Shown here: positions 15,101 through 25,227 of the stretch, piece after piece
Layout of the letters: every line of letters starts with the position of its first letter
Position numbering within the stretch: position 1 is the stretch's first letter
Origin: Bifidobacterium avesanii
GTDB taxonomy: Bacteria; Actinomycetota; Actinomycetes; Actinomycetales; Bifidobacteriaceae
DNA: 64,000 nucleotides
Direction: 5' to 3'
Assembly: GCF_009299475.1 (NCBI RefSeq)
Contig: NZ_WBSN01000012.1
Span: 1-64,000, forward strand
Translations under genes and position numbers: made by a program
Notes under the pieces: model-generated
What the model was told of the DNA's origin: nothing
Seen by the model: the letters and a program-made list of their open reading frames with translations, nothing else
Databases searched by the model: none

Positions 15101-16417
15101 ATGGCGCACATTCTTCTGGGGGTCACCGGCAGCATCGCCGCGTTCAAGGCCTGTCATCTGGCTTCCGACTGGACCAAGGCCGGCCACGAGGTGCGCGTGG
15201 TCATGACGGCCGCCGGCGCGCAGTTCGTCACCCCGCTCACGTTCAACGCCCTCACCCACCACCCGGTGCGCACGGCCATGTTCGGCCACGGCCCGGCGGC
15301 GGGTTCGGACGCGGCGGGCACGTCCGGCATCAGCCACATCGAGGACGCCAAGTGGGCGGACGTGCTGGTCGTCGCCCCGGCGAGCGCGGACGTGATCGCG
15401 CGGATCGCGAACGGCATCGCGGACGACGAGCTCACCTCCACCGTGCTGGCCTACGAGGGCCCGAAGATGCTGTGCCCTGCCATGAACACGCACATGTATG
15501 CGAACCCGGCCACGCAGCGCAACCTCGCGATCTGCAAGTCGGACGGCTGGACGGTCGTGGAGCCGGAGTCCGGCGTGCTCGCCTGCGAGGACGTGGGCAA
15601 GGGGCGCATGGAGGAGCCGGCCGTGATCGAGCGGGCCGTGGCCGCCCTGCTGCGCGCGCACGCCGACCCGTCCACCCTGCCCCTGAGGGGCCTCAACGTG
15701 CTGGTGACCGCCGGCCCCACGCAGGAATCGCTCGATCCGGTGCGCTACCTCACCAACCATTCGACCGGCAAGATGGGCTACGCGATCGCCGAGGCCGCGC
15801 GGGACATGGGCGCCGACGTGACGCTCGTCTCCGGCCCGGTCGCGCTCGACGCCCCCGACGGCGTGGACACCGTGCGCGTGACCAGCGCGAAGGACATGTT
15901 CGACGCGGTCTCCAAGCGATTCGGGGACGCGGACATCACCGTCATGGCCGCCGCCGTGGGCGACTTCCGCGCCGAGAACGTGCACCCGCAGAAGATCAAG
16001 AAGCACGGGCGGGACACGCTCGAGCTCAAGCTCGTCTCCAACCCGGACATCCTCGCGTGGGCCGGCGCGCACAAGCGCGAGGGCGTGCGGCTGGGCGACG
16101 GCACCGAGGAGCCGCGCCCGCAGGTGCTGTGCGGCTTCGCCATGGAGACCGAGCATCTGGTGGAGCGCGCCTCCGAGAAGCTCAACGAGAAGCGCTGCGA
16201 CATGCTCGTGGCCAACAACCTCAACGACCGCGGCGCCGGATTCGCCACGGACACCAACGTGGTCACGGTGCTCACCCCCGGGGCCGCGCCCGAGCCGCTG
16301 TCGATCATGGGCAAGGGGGACCTCGCCGGGCTGATCCTGAAGCGCCTCGCGGTGATCCACGCGAACAAGCTCGCCGAGCAGCCCATGTTCGACGTCGACT
16401 TCGTGCGGGAGGCCTGA
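15101..16417 (+). CDS. coaBC: bifunctional phosphopantothenoylcysteine decarboxylase / phosphopantothenate-cysteine ligase
   Basis: Bifunctional CoA-biosynthesis enzyme, 438 residues. The CoaC half has the flavoprotein start (ILLGVTGSIAAFKAC), the PASADVIARIANGIADD segment, and the substrate clamp PAMNTHMYANPATQRN. The CoaB half begins near GLNVLVTAGPTQESLDPVRYLTNHSTGKMG and contains AAAVGDFRAEN and the ligase K-x-K-K region (QKIKKHGRD). It joins cysteine to 4'-phosphopantothenate and decarboxylates the product. The ATG at 15101 follows CGGAGG. It is followed after 3 bp by a CoaX gene, so precursor phosphorylation and ligation are in one operon. Confidence 0.96.
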   Translation: MAHILLGVTGSIAAFKACHLASDWTKAGHEVRVVMTAAGAQFVTPLTFNALTHHPVRTAMFGHGPAAGSDAAGTSGISHIEDAKWADVLVVAPASADVIARIANGIADDELTSTVLAYEGPKMLCPAMNTHMYANPATQRNLAICKSDGWTVVEPESGVLACEDVGKGRMEEPAVIERAVAALLRAHADPSTLPLRGLNVLVTAGPTQESLDPVRYLTNHSTGKMGYAIAEAARDMGADVTLVSGPVALDAPDGVDTVRVTSAKDMFDAVSKRFGDADITVMAAAVGDFRAENVHPQKIKKHGRDTLELKLVSNPDILAWAGAHKREGVRLGDGTEEPRPQVLCGFAMETEHLVERASEKLNEKRCDMLVANNLNDRGAGFATDTNVVTVLTPGAAPEPLSIMGKGDLAGLILKRLAVIHANKLAEQPMFDVDFVREA

Positions 16418-16420
16418 GGC

Positions 16421-17194
16421 ATGCTCCTCGCGGTGGACATCGGCAACACCAACATCTCCGTGGGCTTCCTCGACGGCGGCACGGTGGTCGGCACGTACCG
16501 CATCACCACGAAGAACCACCACACGTCGGACGAGTACGCGCTCATGCTCAAGCGGTTCATGGCCATGTCCGGCGTGCGGCCGCGCGAGTTCGACGGCGTG
16601 GTCATCTCCTCCGTGGTGCCGAAGGTCATGCACGCGTTCCGCAATTCGATCGTGAAGTTCCTGGGGCTCGAGCCGGTCGTGCTCGGCCCGGGCGTGCCCA
16701 CCGGGCTCGACGTGCGCATGGACAACCCCAAGGCCGTGGGCGCCGACCGCATCGCCGACTCGGTGGGCGCGTACGCGCTGTACGGCGGGCCCGTGCTGGT
16801 GATCGACTTCGGCACCGCCACCACCTACGACTACGTGGACGCGCACGGCTCGTTTTGCGCAGGGGCGATCGGCATCGGCATGCAGACCGCGGCGAACGCG
16901 CTGTGGGGCCAGACCGCGCAGCTGCCCGAGGTGGAGCTCGGCGACCCGGGCACGGTCATGGGCACCAACACCACGGCGGCCATGCGCGCCGGTCTGTTCT
17001 ACGGGTTTCTGGGCGGCGTGGAGTGCACGATCCGCCAGTTCCGCAGGGAGACGGGCGCGGACTTCACGGTCGTCGCCACCGGCGGTCTCGGCGGGATCCT
17101 CACGCACGCCACGGCGGCGATCGACGTGTACGACCGGGACCTCATCTTCAAGGGCCTCGCGATCATTTACGCACGGCAGCGCCACAAGTCCTGA
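16421..17194 (+). CDS. coaX: type III pantothenate kinase CoaX (copy 1)
   Basis: Phosphorylates pantothenate, the first step of CoA synthesis; 257 residues. ASKHA-fold motifs: DIGNTNISVGF (Asp6), GADRIADSVGAY (Asp109-Arg110), and VIDFGTATTYD (Asp129), the three acidic positions of the CoaX active site. It starts 3 bp after the coaBC stop. A closely related paralogue follows 62 bp downstream. This copy keeps the canonical Gly-x-Asp-Arg, so it is the better candidate for the catalytic kinase. Confidence 0.93.
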   Translation: MLLAVDIGNTNISVGFLDGGTVVGTYRITTKNHHTSDEYALMLKRFMAMSGVRPREFDGVVISSVVPKVMHAFRNSIVKFLGLEPVVLGPGVPTGLDVRMDNPKAVGADRIADSVGAYALYGGPVLVIDFGTATTYDYVDAHGSFCAGAIGIGMQTAANALWGQTAQLPEVELGDPGTVMGTNTTAAMRAGLFYGFLGGVECTIRQFRRETGADFTVVATGGLGGILTHATAAIDVYDRDLIFKGLAIIYARQRHKS

Positions 17195-17256
17195 CCGGAA
17201 CGCCCGCCACCGCCGCAAACCAGCCGCCACGAACCAAGAGAAGGGACGCAGAACGC

Positions 17257-18030
17257 ATGCTCGTCGCAGTCGACATCGGCAACACCAACATCAAGCTCGG
17301 ATTCCTCGAGGGGGGCCGGATCGCGGGCACGTACCGCATCACCACGAAGGCCAACCACACGTCGGACGAGTACGGCCTGCTGCTCACCGAATTCCTCGAC
17401 ATGTCCGGGTTCTCGCCGGACGACGTGGACGACGTGATCGTCGCCTCGGTGGTGCCGAAGGTGATGCACTCGTTCCGCGCCTCGATCGTGAAGTTCCTGC
17501 GCATCGAGCCCATGGTGGTGGGACCGGGCGTGAAGACCGGCATCAACATCCGCATGGACGACCCGAAGTCCATGGGCGCCGACTGCCTCGCCGACTGCGC
17601 GGGCGCCTACCACGTGTACGGCGGCCCGGCGCTCGTGGCGGACTTCGGCACGGCCACCACGTTCAACTACGTGGACGGGCGCGGCACCATCACCGCCGGG
17701 CTCATCACCACGGGCATCCGCACGGCCGCGGCGGCCCTGTGGGGCGGCACCGCGCAGCTGCCCGAGGTGGAGATCACCCGTCCGAAGACCATCCTCGCCA
17801 AGGGCACGAGGACGGCCATGCAGGCGGGCCTGTACTACAACTTCCTCGGCGGCATCGAGCGCACGATCCGCCAGTTCCGCGACGAGATCGACGAGGACTT
17901 CCAGGTGGTGGCCACCGGAGGGCTCGGCCGCGTGTTCGCCGACGACACGGACCTGATCGACGTGTACGACCCGGACCTCATCTTCAAGGGCATGGCGATC
18001 ATCCACCAGCGCACCCGCGCCGCGCGGTAG
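17257..18030 (+). CDS. CoaX paralogue (copy 2), type III pantothenate kinase-like
   Basis: A 257-residue protein of the same length as the upstream CoaX and collinear with it (RITTKANHTSDEYG, ASVVPKVMHSFRASIVKFL, DLIFKGMAII). Asp6, Asp109 and Asp129 are conserved, but the otherwise conserved Arg after Asp109 is Cys (GADCLADCAGAY), and other substrate-loop positions differ (FGTATTFNYVD). It may be a second kinase, a regulatory partner of copy 1, or a diverged enzyme. The ATG at 17257 has AGAAGGGA upstream with rather long spacing. It is the last gene of the operon. Confidence 0.88.
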   Translation: MLVAVDIGNTNIKLGFLEGGRIAGTYRITTKANHTSDEYGLLLTEFLDMSGFSPDDVDDVIVASVVPKVMHSFRASIVKFLRIEPMVVGPGVKTGINIRMDDPKSMGADCLADCAGAYHVYGGPALVADFGTATTFNYVDGRGTITAGLITTGIRTAAAALWGGTAQLPEVEITRPKTILAKGTRTAMQAGLYYNFLGGIERTIRQFRDEIDEDFQVVATGGLGRVFADDTDLIDVYDPDLIFKGMAIIHQRTRAAR

Positions 18031-18046
18031 GCCGCACGCGGGCAAT

Positions 18047-18109
18047 CCGTAAAACGGCGGTGGGGGCCGCTCCGCATTGCGCGGAAGCGAGCCCCCACCG
18101 TCTTTACGG
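18047..18109. terminator. bidirectional hairpin between coaX copy 2 and the beta-galactosidase gene
   Basis: CCGTAAAACGG...GGTGGGGGC (18047-18067) pairs with GCCCCCACCGTCTTTACGG (18091-18109). It is located between two convergent genes. The TTTAC and GTAAA ends give weak U-tracts in each direction. Confidence 0.65.
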
Positions 18110-18120
18110 CCCTACGCCGC

Positions 18121-20211
<2,091 letters not shown>

Positions 20212-20257
20212 TTACGATTGTCCTTGTGGCCCGGAAGTCCCGGACCGCAGGAATGTT

Positions 20258-20285
20258 TGCGTTATCATCATAGCAGGGGCAACGA
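20258..20285 (-). promoter_or_regulatory. beta-galactosidase promoter with possible LacI operator
   Basis: On the minus strand TATGAT (20272-20267) could be the -10 of the GH42 gene, directly followed by GATAACGCAAAC, the only AT-rich stretch in the divergent gap. This is a likely but unproven operator region for the neighbouring LacI protein. TCGTTACGA, a 9-bp palindrome at about 20210-20218, is a second candidate. Confidence 0.35.
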
Positions 20286-20378
20286 CTTCGCGCCTTCGCG
20301 AACACGCCCGGCCGATGGCGTGACCGACGCACAGCAGACGCACGGCAGACGCACAACAGACGCACGAAAGGCGGCGGC

Positions 20379-21464
20379 ATGACCAATTCCCGGCGACACG
20401 GCTCGGTTTCCCTGCGCGAGGTGGCGCAATACGCCGGCGTGTCATCCCAAACCGTCTCGCGCGTCGCCAACGGCAGCGACCTCGTGCGCCCCGAGACCGC
20501 CGAGCGCGTGCGCCGGGCCATGCGCGAACTCGGGTACCGACCCAACTACGCGGCCCGCGCGCTCAAGCACGGCCGGTTCAACAACATCGGCGTCATCCTG
20601 TTCAACACCACGCAGACCGGCAACATGCGCATCCTGTCCGGCATCAGCGCCACCGCCGCGCGCCACGGCTACGCCGTCACGCTGCTCACGCTGGACGGGG
20701 GAAACGACGGGGACGACGGCCATGGCTCCGCCAACCTCGCCCCCACCGCCGGTGAGCCCGCCTTCACGCCCGCGCGGGCCCTCGCGCGCATGCGCACGCT
20801 GCCCATCGACGGCGTGATCATCGCGCTGGAACGCCGGCCCGCGGACCTCACGCCGTTCCTGCCGACCGAAAGGCTGCCCATCGTGCTCATCACCGAGGGG
20901 CCGCTGCCCGGCTGCATCACCGTGGACGCCGACCAGCTCGACTGCTCCGAGCAGGCGGTGGGGCTGCTGCTAGACGAAGGGCACCGCACGGTGTACCACA
21001 TCGCCGGACCGGAATCCTCATGCTCCTCGCAGGAGCGCGAGCAGGCGTGGCGGGCGGCGCTGGAGCGCCGCGGCGCCGCCGCTCCCCCGGTGCTGCGCGG
21101 CGATTGGAGCGCCGACTCCGGCTACGACGCGGGTCTGGAACTCGCCCGCGATCCGAACTGCACGGCGGTGTACGCCTCCAACGACCAGATGGCGTACGGC
21201 TGCATGCTCGCCATGCGCGCCAGCGGCCGCCGCGTGCCCGAGGACGTGAGCGTGATCGGCGTGGACGACTCCCTGACCGCCGTCGTGCCGCGGCTCGACC
21301 TCGACACTATGCGCCTGCCGTTCGACGCGATCGGCGAGCGCGCGTTCACCATGGTGATGCGCGCATGCGAGGGCGAGGAACCACCCACCGGCGTGCGCAA
21401 CGTGCTGCCCGTGGAGCTGGTGAAGCGCGGCTCGGTCGCCGCGGGGCCTAGCGGCCGGGCATAG
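20379..21464 (+). CDS. LacI-family transcriptional regulator
   Basis: A 361-residue repressor. The N-terminal helix-turn-helix and hinge (VSLREVAQYAGVSSQTVSRVANGSDLVRPETAERVRRAM ... NYAARALK) are textbook LacI. The periplasmic-binding-like effector domain follows (NNIGVILFNTTQTGNMRILSGI, VIGVDDSLTAVVPRLDLDTMRLPFDAIGERAF). A 20-residue glycine/aspartate-rich insert lies near residues 108-128. Its divergent position makes the GH42 gene the obvious target, with a galactoside as likely effector. Confidence 0.93.
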   Translation: MTNSRRHGSVSLREVAQYAGVSSQTVSRVANGSDLVRPETAERVRRAMRELGYRPNYAARALKHGRFNNIGVILFNTTQTGNMRILSGISATAARHGYAVTLLTLDGGNDGDDGHGSANLAPTAGEPAFTPARALARMRTLPIDGVIIALERRPADLTPFLPTERLPIVLITEGPLPGCITVDADQLDCSEQAVGLLLDEGHRTVYHIAGPESSCSSQEREQAWRAALERRGAAAPPVLRGDWSADSGYDAGLELARDPNCTAVYASNDQMAYGCMLAMRASGRRVPEDVSVIGVDDSLTAVVPRLDLDTMRLPFDAIGERAFTMVMRACEGEEPPTGVRNVLPVELVKRGSVAAGPSGRA

Positions 21465-21472
21465 CCGCCGAA

Positions 21473-21536
21473 GGGGTTCCGCATGCACCCGTCCGGTGAC
21501 CGGCATAAGCCACCGCACGGGTGCATGCGGAACCCC
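21473..21536 (+). terminator. perfect 20-bp-stem hairpin after lacI
   Basis: Arms 21473-21492 and 21517-21536 are perfectly complementary around a 24-nt loop. It starts 9 bp past the lacI stop. There is no U-tract. It probably ends transcription between convergent lacI and the pseudouridine synthase gene. Confidence 0.65.
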
Positions 21537-21619
21537 AAATGCCCGCAGACGGCGCCCTCTGCACGGTCCGCCCCACCCATGCACCCGCATCCGGCGCCGC
21601 CAAACCACCGTATGAGCCG

Positions 21620-21826
21620 CTACTCAGCCTTCCGAGGGCAGATTTCGGAAGATGCGGACATCTACTCGCTCTTCCGAGGGCGCCTCAATGCGGGAGCGAC
21701 GGCGTGGCTTCACCGTATCGTCGCCATTTTCAGCGGTTTTCGCCTCGATTACCGTCAGACGAGTGCCCTAGGAAGGCCAAGTAGATGTTCGCACGGCGGA
21801 AAATCCGCCCTTGGAAAGCCGAATAG
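21620..21826. repeat. large inverted-repeat element, copy A
   Basis: Two 62-nt arms (21620-21681 and 21765-21826) are inverted copies of each other, with an 83-nt centre. Each arm contains the 20-nt motif consensus CTACTYGGCCTTCCGAGGGC twice, 42 nt apart. Related elements of identical arm length occur at 49846-50075 and 56764-56981. No open frame or transposase is present. This and the lacI hairpin fill the 460-bp gap between lacI and the pseudouridine synthase gene. Confidence 0.85.
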
Positions 21827-21924
21827 CGCGAGAATCGGTCGCGGAAGTCACTCGCGGCCGTCTGGATCGACGCGATGCATTGGTCAACGCTCCGCCAAAA
21901 CGCGTCCCGCAAAACCGTCTCCGC

Positions 21925-22779
21925 TCACCGGCCGCCCAGCGGCACGCGCGAGACGAACCGCCGCGGCTCCCCGGTCACCGGGTCGGTGAATTCGAGCGTG
22001 CGCGCCACCAGCTCCAGCGGTTCGGAGAAGTCGTCGTAGGGGCGCGGCTCGCGCAGCACCGGATAGAAGTCGTCGCCCACGATGGGCAGTCCCAGCGAGG
22101 CCATGTGCACGCGCAACTGGTGGGTCTTGCCGGTGCGCGGGCGCAGCGTGTACGCGCGCACGCCGGGACCGCGGCCGCCGGAGCGCACGCCGCCGCATCC
22201 GGAACGTTCGTCGCGCCCGGCACCGCGCCCGTCCGCGCAGCCGCCGCGCCCGCCGTCGAAACTCCCGATCCCGTTCGCCCCAACGGCCCCCAGCTCGATG
22301 ACGCTTTCCGCGTTCACCTCGCCCGGCTCCTCGTACGCCTGCAGAATCCCCCGCCGCTTCACGATGCGCGACCGCCGCAGCAGCGGGAACACGCGCGGCG
22401 GCTCCAGACGCTCCACGGTGCCGAACCGGGGCCGCGCCGCCGGAGCGCACGGCGCCAGGCATTCGTAGGTCTTCACGGCCACATGATTCTGGAACAGCAT
22501 CTGGTAGGCGCCGCGGAACTCCGGCCTGCGCACGAACACCACCACGCCCGCGGTGAGCCGGTCGAGCCGGTGCGCTGGCGTGATGTCCGGTTCCCCGTAC
22601 CGTTCCCGCAGCCGGATGAGCGCGGTTTCGCGGTACCACATGCCACGCGGCGTGGTGGCGAGGAAGTGCGGCTTGTCCACGACCACGATCCGCTCGTCCT
22701 CGTACAGCACCTCGAAGTCGAACGGGATCCGCGGTTCCTCCACCACCCACCGGTGTGGTCTCTCAGCTCTCTCCGTCAC
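21925..22779 (-). CDS. RluD-family RNA pseudouridine synthase
   Basis: A 284-residue pseudouridine synthase. DKPHFLATTP and HRLDRLTAGVVVF carry the catalytic Asp of the RluA/RluD family, and the C-terminal RPRTGKTHQLRVHMASLGLPIVGDDFY is characteristic. The target uridine in rRNA or tRNA cannot be assigned. It starts with GTG at 22779, following GAGGAGG. Between the catalytic domain and the C-terminal motif there is a Gly/Arg-rich low-complexity insertion of about 45 residues (around 176-220), absent from typical members. Confidence 0.88.
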   Translation of the reverse strand: MTERAERPHRWVVEEPRIPFDFEVLYEDERIVVVDKPHFLATTPRGMWYRETALIRLRERYGEPDITPAHRLDRLTAGVVVFVRRPEFRGAYQMLFQNHVAVKTYECLAPCAPAARPRFGTVERLEPPRVFPLLRRSRIVKRRGILQAYEEPGEVNAESVIELGAVGANGIGSFDGGRGGCADGRGAGRDERSGCGGVRSGGRGPGVRAYTLRPRTGKTHQLRVHMASLGLPIVGDDFYPVLREPRPYDDFSEPLELVARTLEFTDPVTGEPRRFVSRVPLGGR

Positions 22780-22902
22780 GCATCCTCCTCGCCCACCCGA
22801 TCAACCGCAGACCAACTCCCATTTGGCGCTTCAACGACCAGTCGGCCCCGCGCAATACGCGTATTCCAACCCGTGAAGCCATTACCGGAATACGCAAAGA
22901 CG

Positions 22903-23018
22903 CCGGAGAAGCCGCATGGGCATGGCACGCGCGACCGTAGGCCAGCGAGCGCAACGAGCGATGGCAGGGCGGCCTCGAGCGCGTCGCGCATGCCATGCGG
23001 CTTCCGACGCCGGAGTAA
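22903..23018 (-). terminator. long imperfect hairpin after glmS
   Basis: GACGCCGGAGAAGCCGCATG...GCACGCGCGA on the left pairs imperfectly with GTCGCGCATGCCATGCGGCTTCCGACGCC on the right, closing an inner GC-rich stretch. It lies 11 bp beyond the glmS stop, so it is a probable terminator. Boundaries are approximate. Confidence 0.45.
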
Positions 23019-23028
23019 ATGAGGCTCA

Positions 23029-24921
23029 CTACTCCACGGTCACGGACTTCGCCAGATTGCGCGGCTTGTCGACGTCGTACCCCTTGAGGTTGGCCATGTC
23101 CATGGCGAACAGCTGCAGCGGCACCACGTCCACGAGCGGGCTCATGAGCGTGGGGCACTTGGGACGCCAGAACACCACGTCCGCGTAGCGCTCCACGTCC
23201 GGGTCGCCCTCCTCCGCCACGGCGATCACGAACGCGCCGCGGGCCCGAACCTCCTCGATGCCGGAGATGACCTTGGCGTGCAGCACATTGCGCCCGCGCT
23301 CGGGCGGCACGATGAACACCACGGGCTCGCCCTCGTCCACGAGTGCGATGGGCCCGTGCTTGAGCTCGCCGGCCGCGAAGCCCTCGGTGAACGTGTAGGC
23401 GATCTCCTTGAGCTTCAGCGCGCCCTCGAGCGCCACCGGGTAGCCCACGTGGCGGCCGAGGAACAGGAAGGACTTCGCGTCGACCATGCGCTTGGCCGCG
23501 GCCTGGATGGCGGACGACTGCGTGTCGATGACCCACTGGATCTTGGCGGGCATGTGCTTGAGGGAGTCGAGCACCTGATGGATTTCGTCGCGGAACATGG
23601 CGCCCTTGACCTGCGCGAGGTACAGGCCGAGCAGGTAGGCGGCGGTGATCTGCGCCACGAACGCCTTGGTGGACGCGACGGCCACCTCCGGGCCGGCGTG
23701 CGTGTAGAGCACGGCGTCGGACTCGCGCGGGATGGACGCGCCCTGCGTGTTGCAGATGGCGAGCACCTTGGAGCCCTGCTCGCGCGCGTGGCGCAGGGCC
23801 ATGAGCGTGTCCATGGTCTCGCCGGACTGCGAGATGGCCACCACCAGCGTGCGCGGCGTGAGGATCGGGTCGCGGTAGCGGAACTCGTGCGCGAGCTCCA
23901 CCTCCACGGGGATGCGCACCCAGTGCTCGATCGCGTACTTGGCGACCATGCCCGCGTAGGAGGCGGTGCCGCACGCGATCACGATGATCTTGTCCACGGC
24001 CTTGAAGTCGTGCTCGTCGATGTGCACCTCGTCGAGGTTGAGGTCGCCGGCCTTGTTGAGGCGCCCGAGCAGGGTGCGCTGTACGGCGGCGGGGTCCTCG
24101 TGGATCTCCTTGTCCATGAACGAGTCCCAGCCGCCCTTCTCCGCGGCGGAGGCGTCCCAGTCCACGGTGTAGGTCTTGGGGTTCTCCACCACGTTACCGT
24201 CGAAGTCGGTGACGACGACCTTGTCCGCGGACACGCACACGGCCTGGTCCTGGTCGATCTCCATGGCGTTCTTGGTGTAGGCGACGAACGCGGCCACGTC
24301 GGAGCCGAGGAAGTTCTCGCCGTCGCCGAGACCCACCACGAGCGGCGAGTCGTGGCGCGCACCGACGACGATGTCCGGCTGGCGGCAGTCGGTGGCGAGG
24401 ATGGTGAACGCGCCCTCGAGCATGCGCGCGAGGCGGCGGACCGCCTTGAACAGGTCCGGCCTGCCCTCCTCGGCGATGATGGTGCCGACGATCTTGCCGA
24501 GCAGCTTGGCGGCCACCTCGGTGTCGGTGCTGGACGAGAACCGGTAGCCCTCGGCCTGCAGGTCGAGCCTCAGCTGCGAGGCGTTTTCGATGATGCCGTT
24601 GTGGATGATCGCCACCTTGCCGTCGCGGCTGGTGTGCGGGTGGGCGTTCACGTCGCTCGGCACGCCGTTGGTGGCCCAGCGGGTGTGGCCGATGCCCACG
24701 GTGGCGGCCGGCATGGGGTTGCGCTCGATGTCCGCCACAAGGTTGTCGAGACGGCCGGCCTTCTTGCGCACGGCCACCTGGTCCATGCCGGGGGCGCTCA
24801 GCGCCACGCCGGCCGAGTCGTAGCCGCGGTACTCGAGACGCCGCAGTCCCTGAAGGCAAACCTCAAGGGGCTTGCCGCACGCCGTTTTGACTGATCCTGC
24901 ATATCCAACGATTCCACACAT
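23029..24921 (-). CDS. glmS: glutamine-fructose-6-phosphate aminotransferase (isomerizing)
   Basis: Makes glucosamine-6-phosphate from fructose-6-phosphate and glutamine, entering peptidoglycan synthesis; 630 residues. MCGIVGYAG supplies the N-terminal nucleophile Cys2 of the glutaminase domain, with GHTRWATNG and HNGIIEN. Two SIS domains follow (IIVIACGTASYAG, AISQSGETMDTL, EVAVASTKAFVAQ, LFLGRHVGYPVALEGALKLKEIAYTFTEGFAAGELKHGPIAL), ending in KPRNLAKSVTVE. A roughly 20-residue insert before the SIS region is usual for actinobacteria. No ribozyme-like leader is evident. It is a single gene. Confidence 0.97.
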   Translation of the reverse strand: MCGIVGYAGSVKTACGKPLEVCLQGLRRLEYRGYDSAGVALSAPGMDQVAVRKKAGRLDNLVADIERNPMPAATVGIGHTRWATNGVPSDVNAHPHTSRDGKVAIIHNGIIENASQLRLDLQAEGYRFSSSTDTEVAAKLLGKIVGTIIAEEGRPDLFKAVRRLARMLEGAFTILATDCRQPDIVVGARHDSPLVVGLGDGENFLGSDVAAFVAYTKNAMEIDQDQAVCVSADKVVVTDFDGNVVENPKTYTVDWDASAAEKGGWDSFMDKEIHEDPAAVQRTLLGRLNKAGDLNLDEVHIDEHDFKAVDKIIVIACGTASYAGMVAKYAIEHWVRIPVEVELAHEFRYRDPILTPRTLVVAISQSGETMDTLMALRHAREQGSKVLAICNTQGASIPRESDAVLYTHAGPEVAVASTKAFVAQITAAYLLGLYLAQVKGAMFRDEIHQVLDSLKHMPAKIQWVIDTQSSAIQAAAKRMVDAKSFLFLGRHVGYPVALEGALKLKEIAYTFTEGFAAGELKHGPIALVDEGEPVVFIVPPERGRNVLHAKVISGIEEVRARGAFVIAVAEEGDPDVERYADVVFWRPKCPTLMSPLVDVVPLQLFAMDMANLKGYDVDKPRNLAKSVTVE

Positions 24922-25099
24922 GGCTCAACAGCCTAGCGGATGGATGTTGCACCCCGAAACCGCAACCCGCCGTCTCACGCTATCCGCACAATTCCCCTGC
25001 GCCCACCTTGCGCTTCAGGCGGCCTCCCCGAGCCGTTGCGCCGATAACGCTCCGGAACCGGACACGCACCATGCGGCGCTCAACAAGCCACTGTGCAGA

Positions 25100-25207
25100 G
25101 CCGCGGATAAGGACGCACCCCTCGCGATCGTCATCAGCGCGGCCGTAAGGCCGTGCGAGGCCGAACGGCCCCGAGTGCATCGCGAGGGGTGCGTCCTTAT
25201 CCGCGGC
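25100..25207 (-). terminator. 29-bp perfect stem after the amino-acid ABC operon
   Basis: 25100-25128 pairs perfectly with 25179-25207; the 50-nt interior contains smaller GGCC hairpins. It begins 21 bp past the ATPase stop codon. It is the longest perfect stem in the window. The rest of 24922-25227 holds the glmS promoter region only. Confidence 0.65.
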
Positions 25208-25227
25208 GGAGTGCAACGAACAGGAAC

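Noticed and set aside
14470-18030. A 1186-codon plus-strand frame spanning coaBC and both coaX genes
   Set aside because: Only its last 257 codons (copy 2 of CoaX) look like protein. The rest is an out-of-frame reading of coaBC and CoaX copy 1, rich in Arg and Gly.
22763-23974. Minus-strand frame overlapping glmS and the pseudouridine synthase region
   Set aside because: It is an alternate frame of glmS, Arg/Gly-rich, running into the intergenic hairpin.
24922-25227. glmS ribozyme
   Set aside because: The gap upstream of glmS holds only a long terminator-like stem oriented to the neighbouring operon. The ribozyme core was not recognised.
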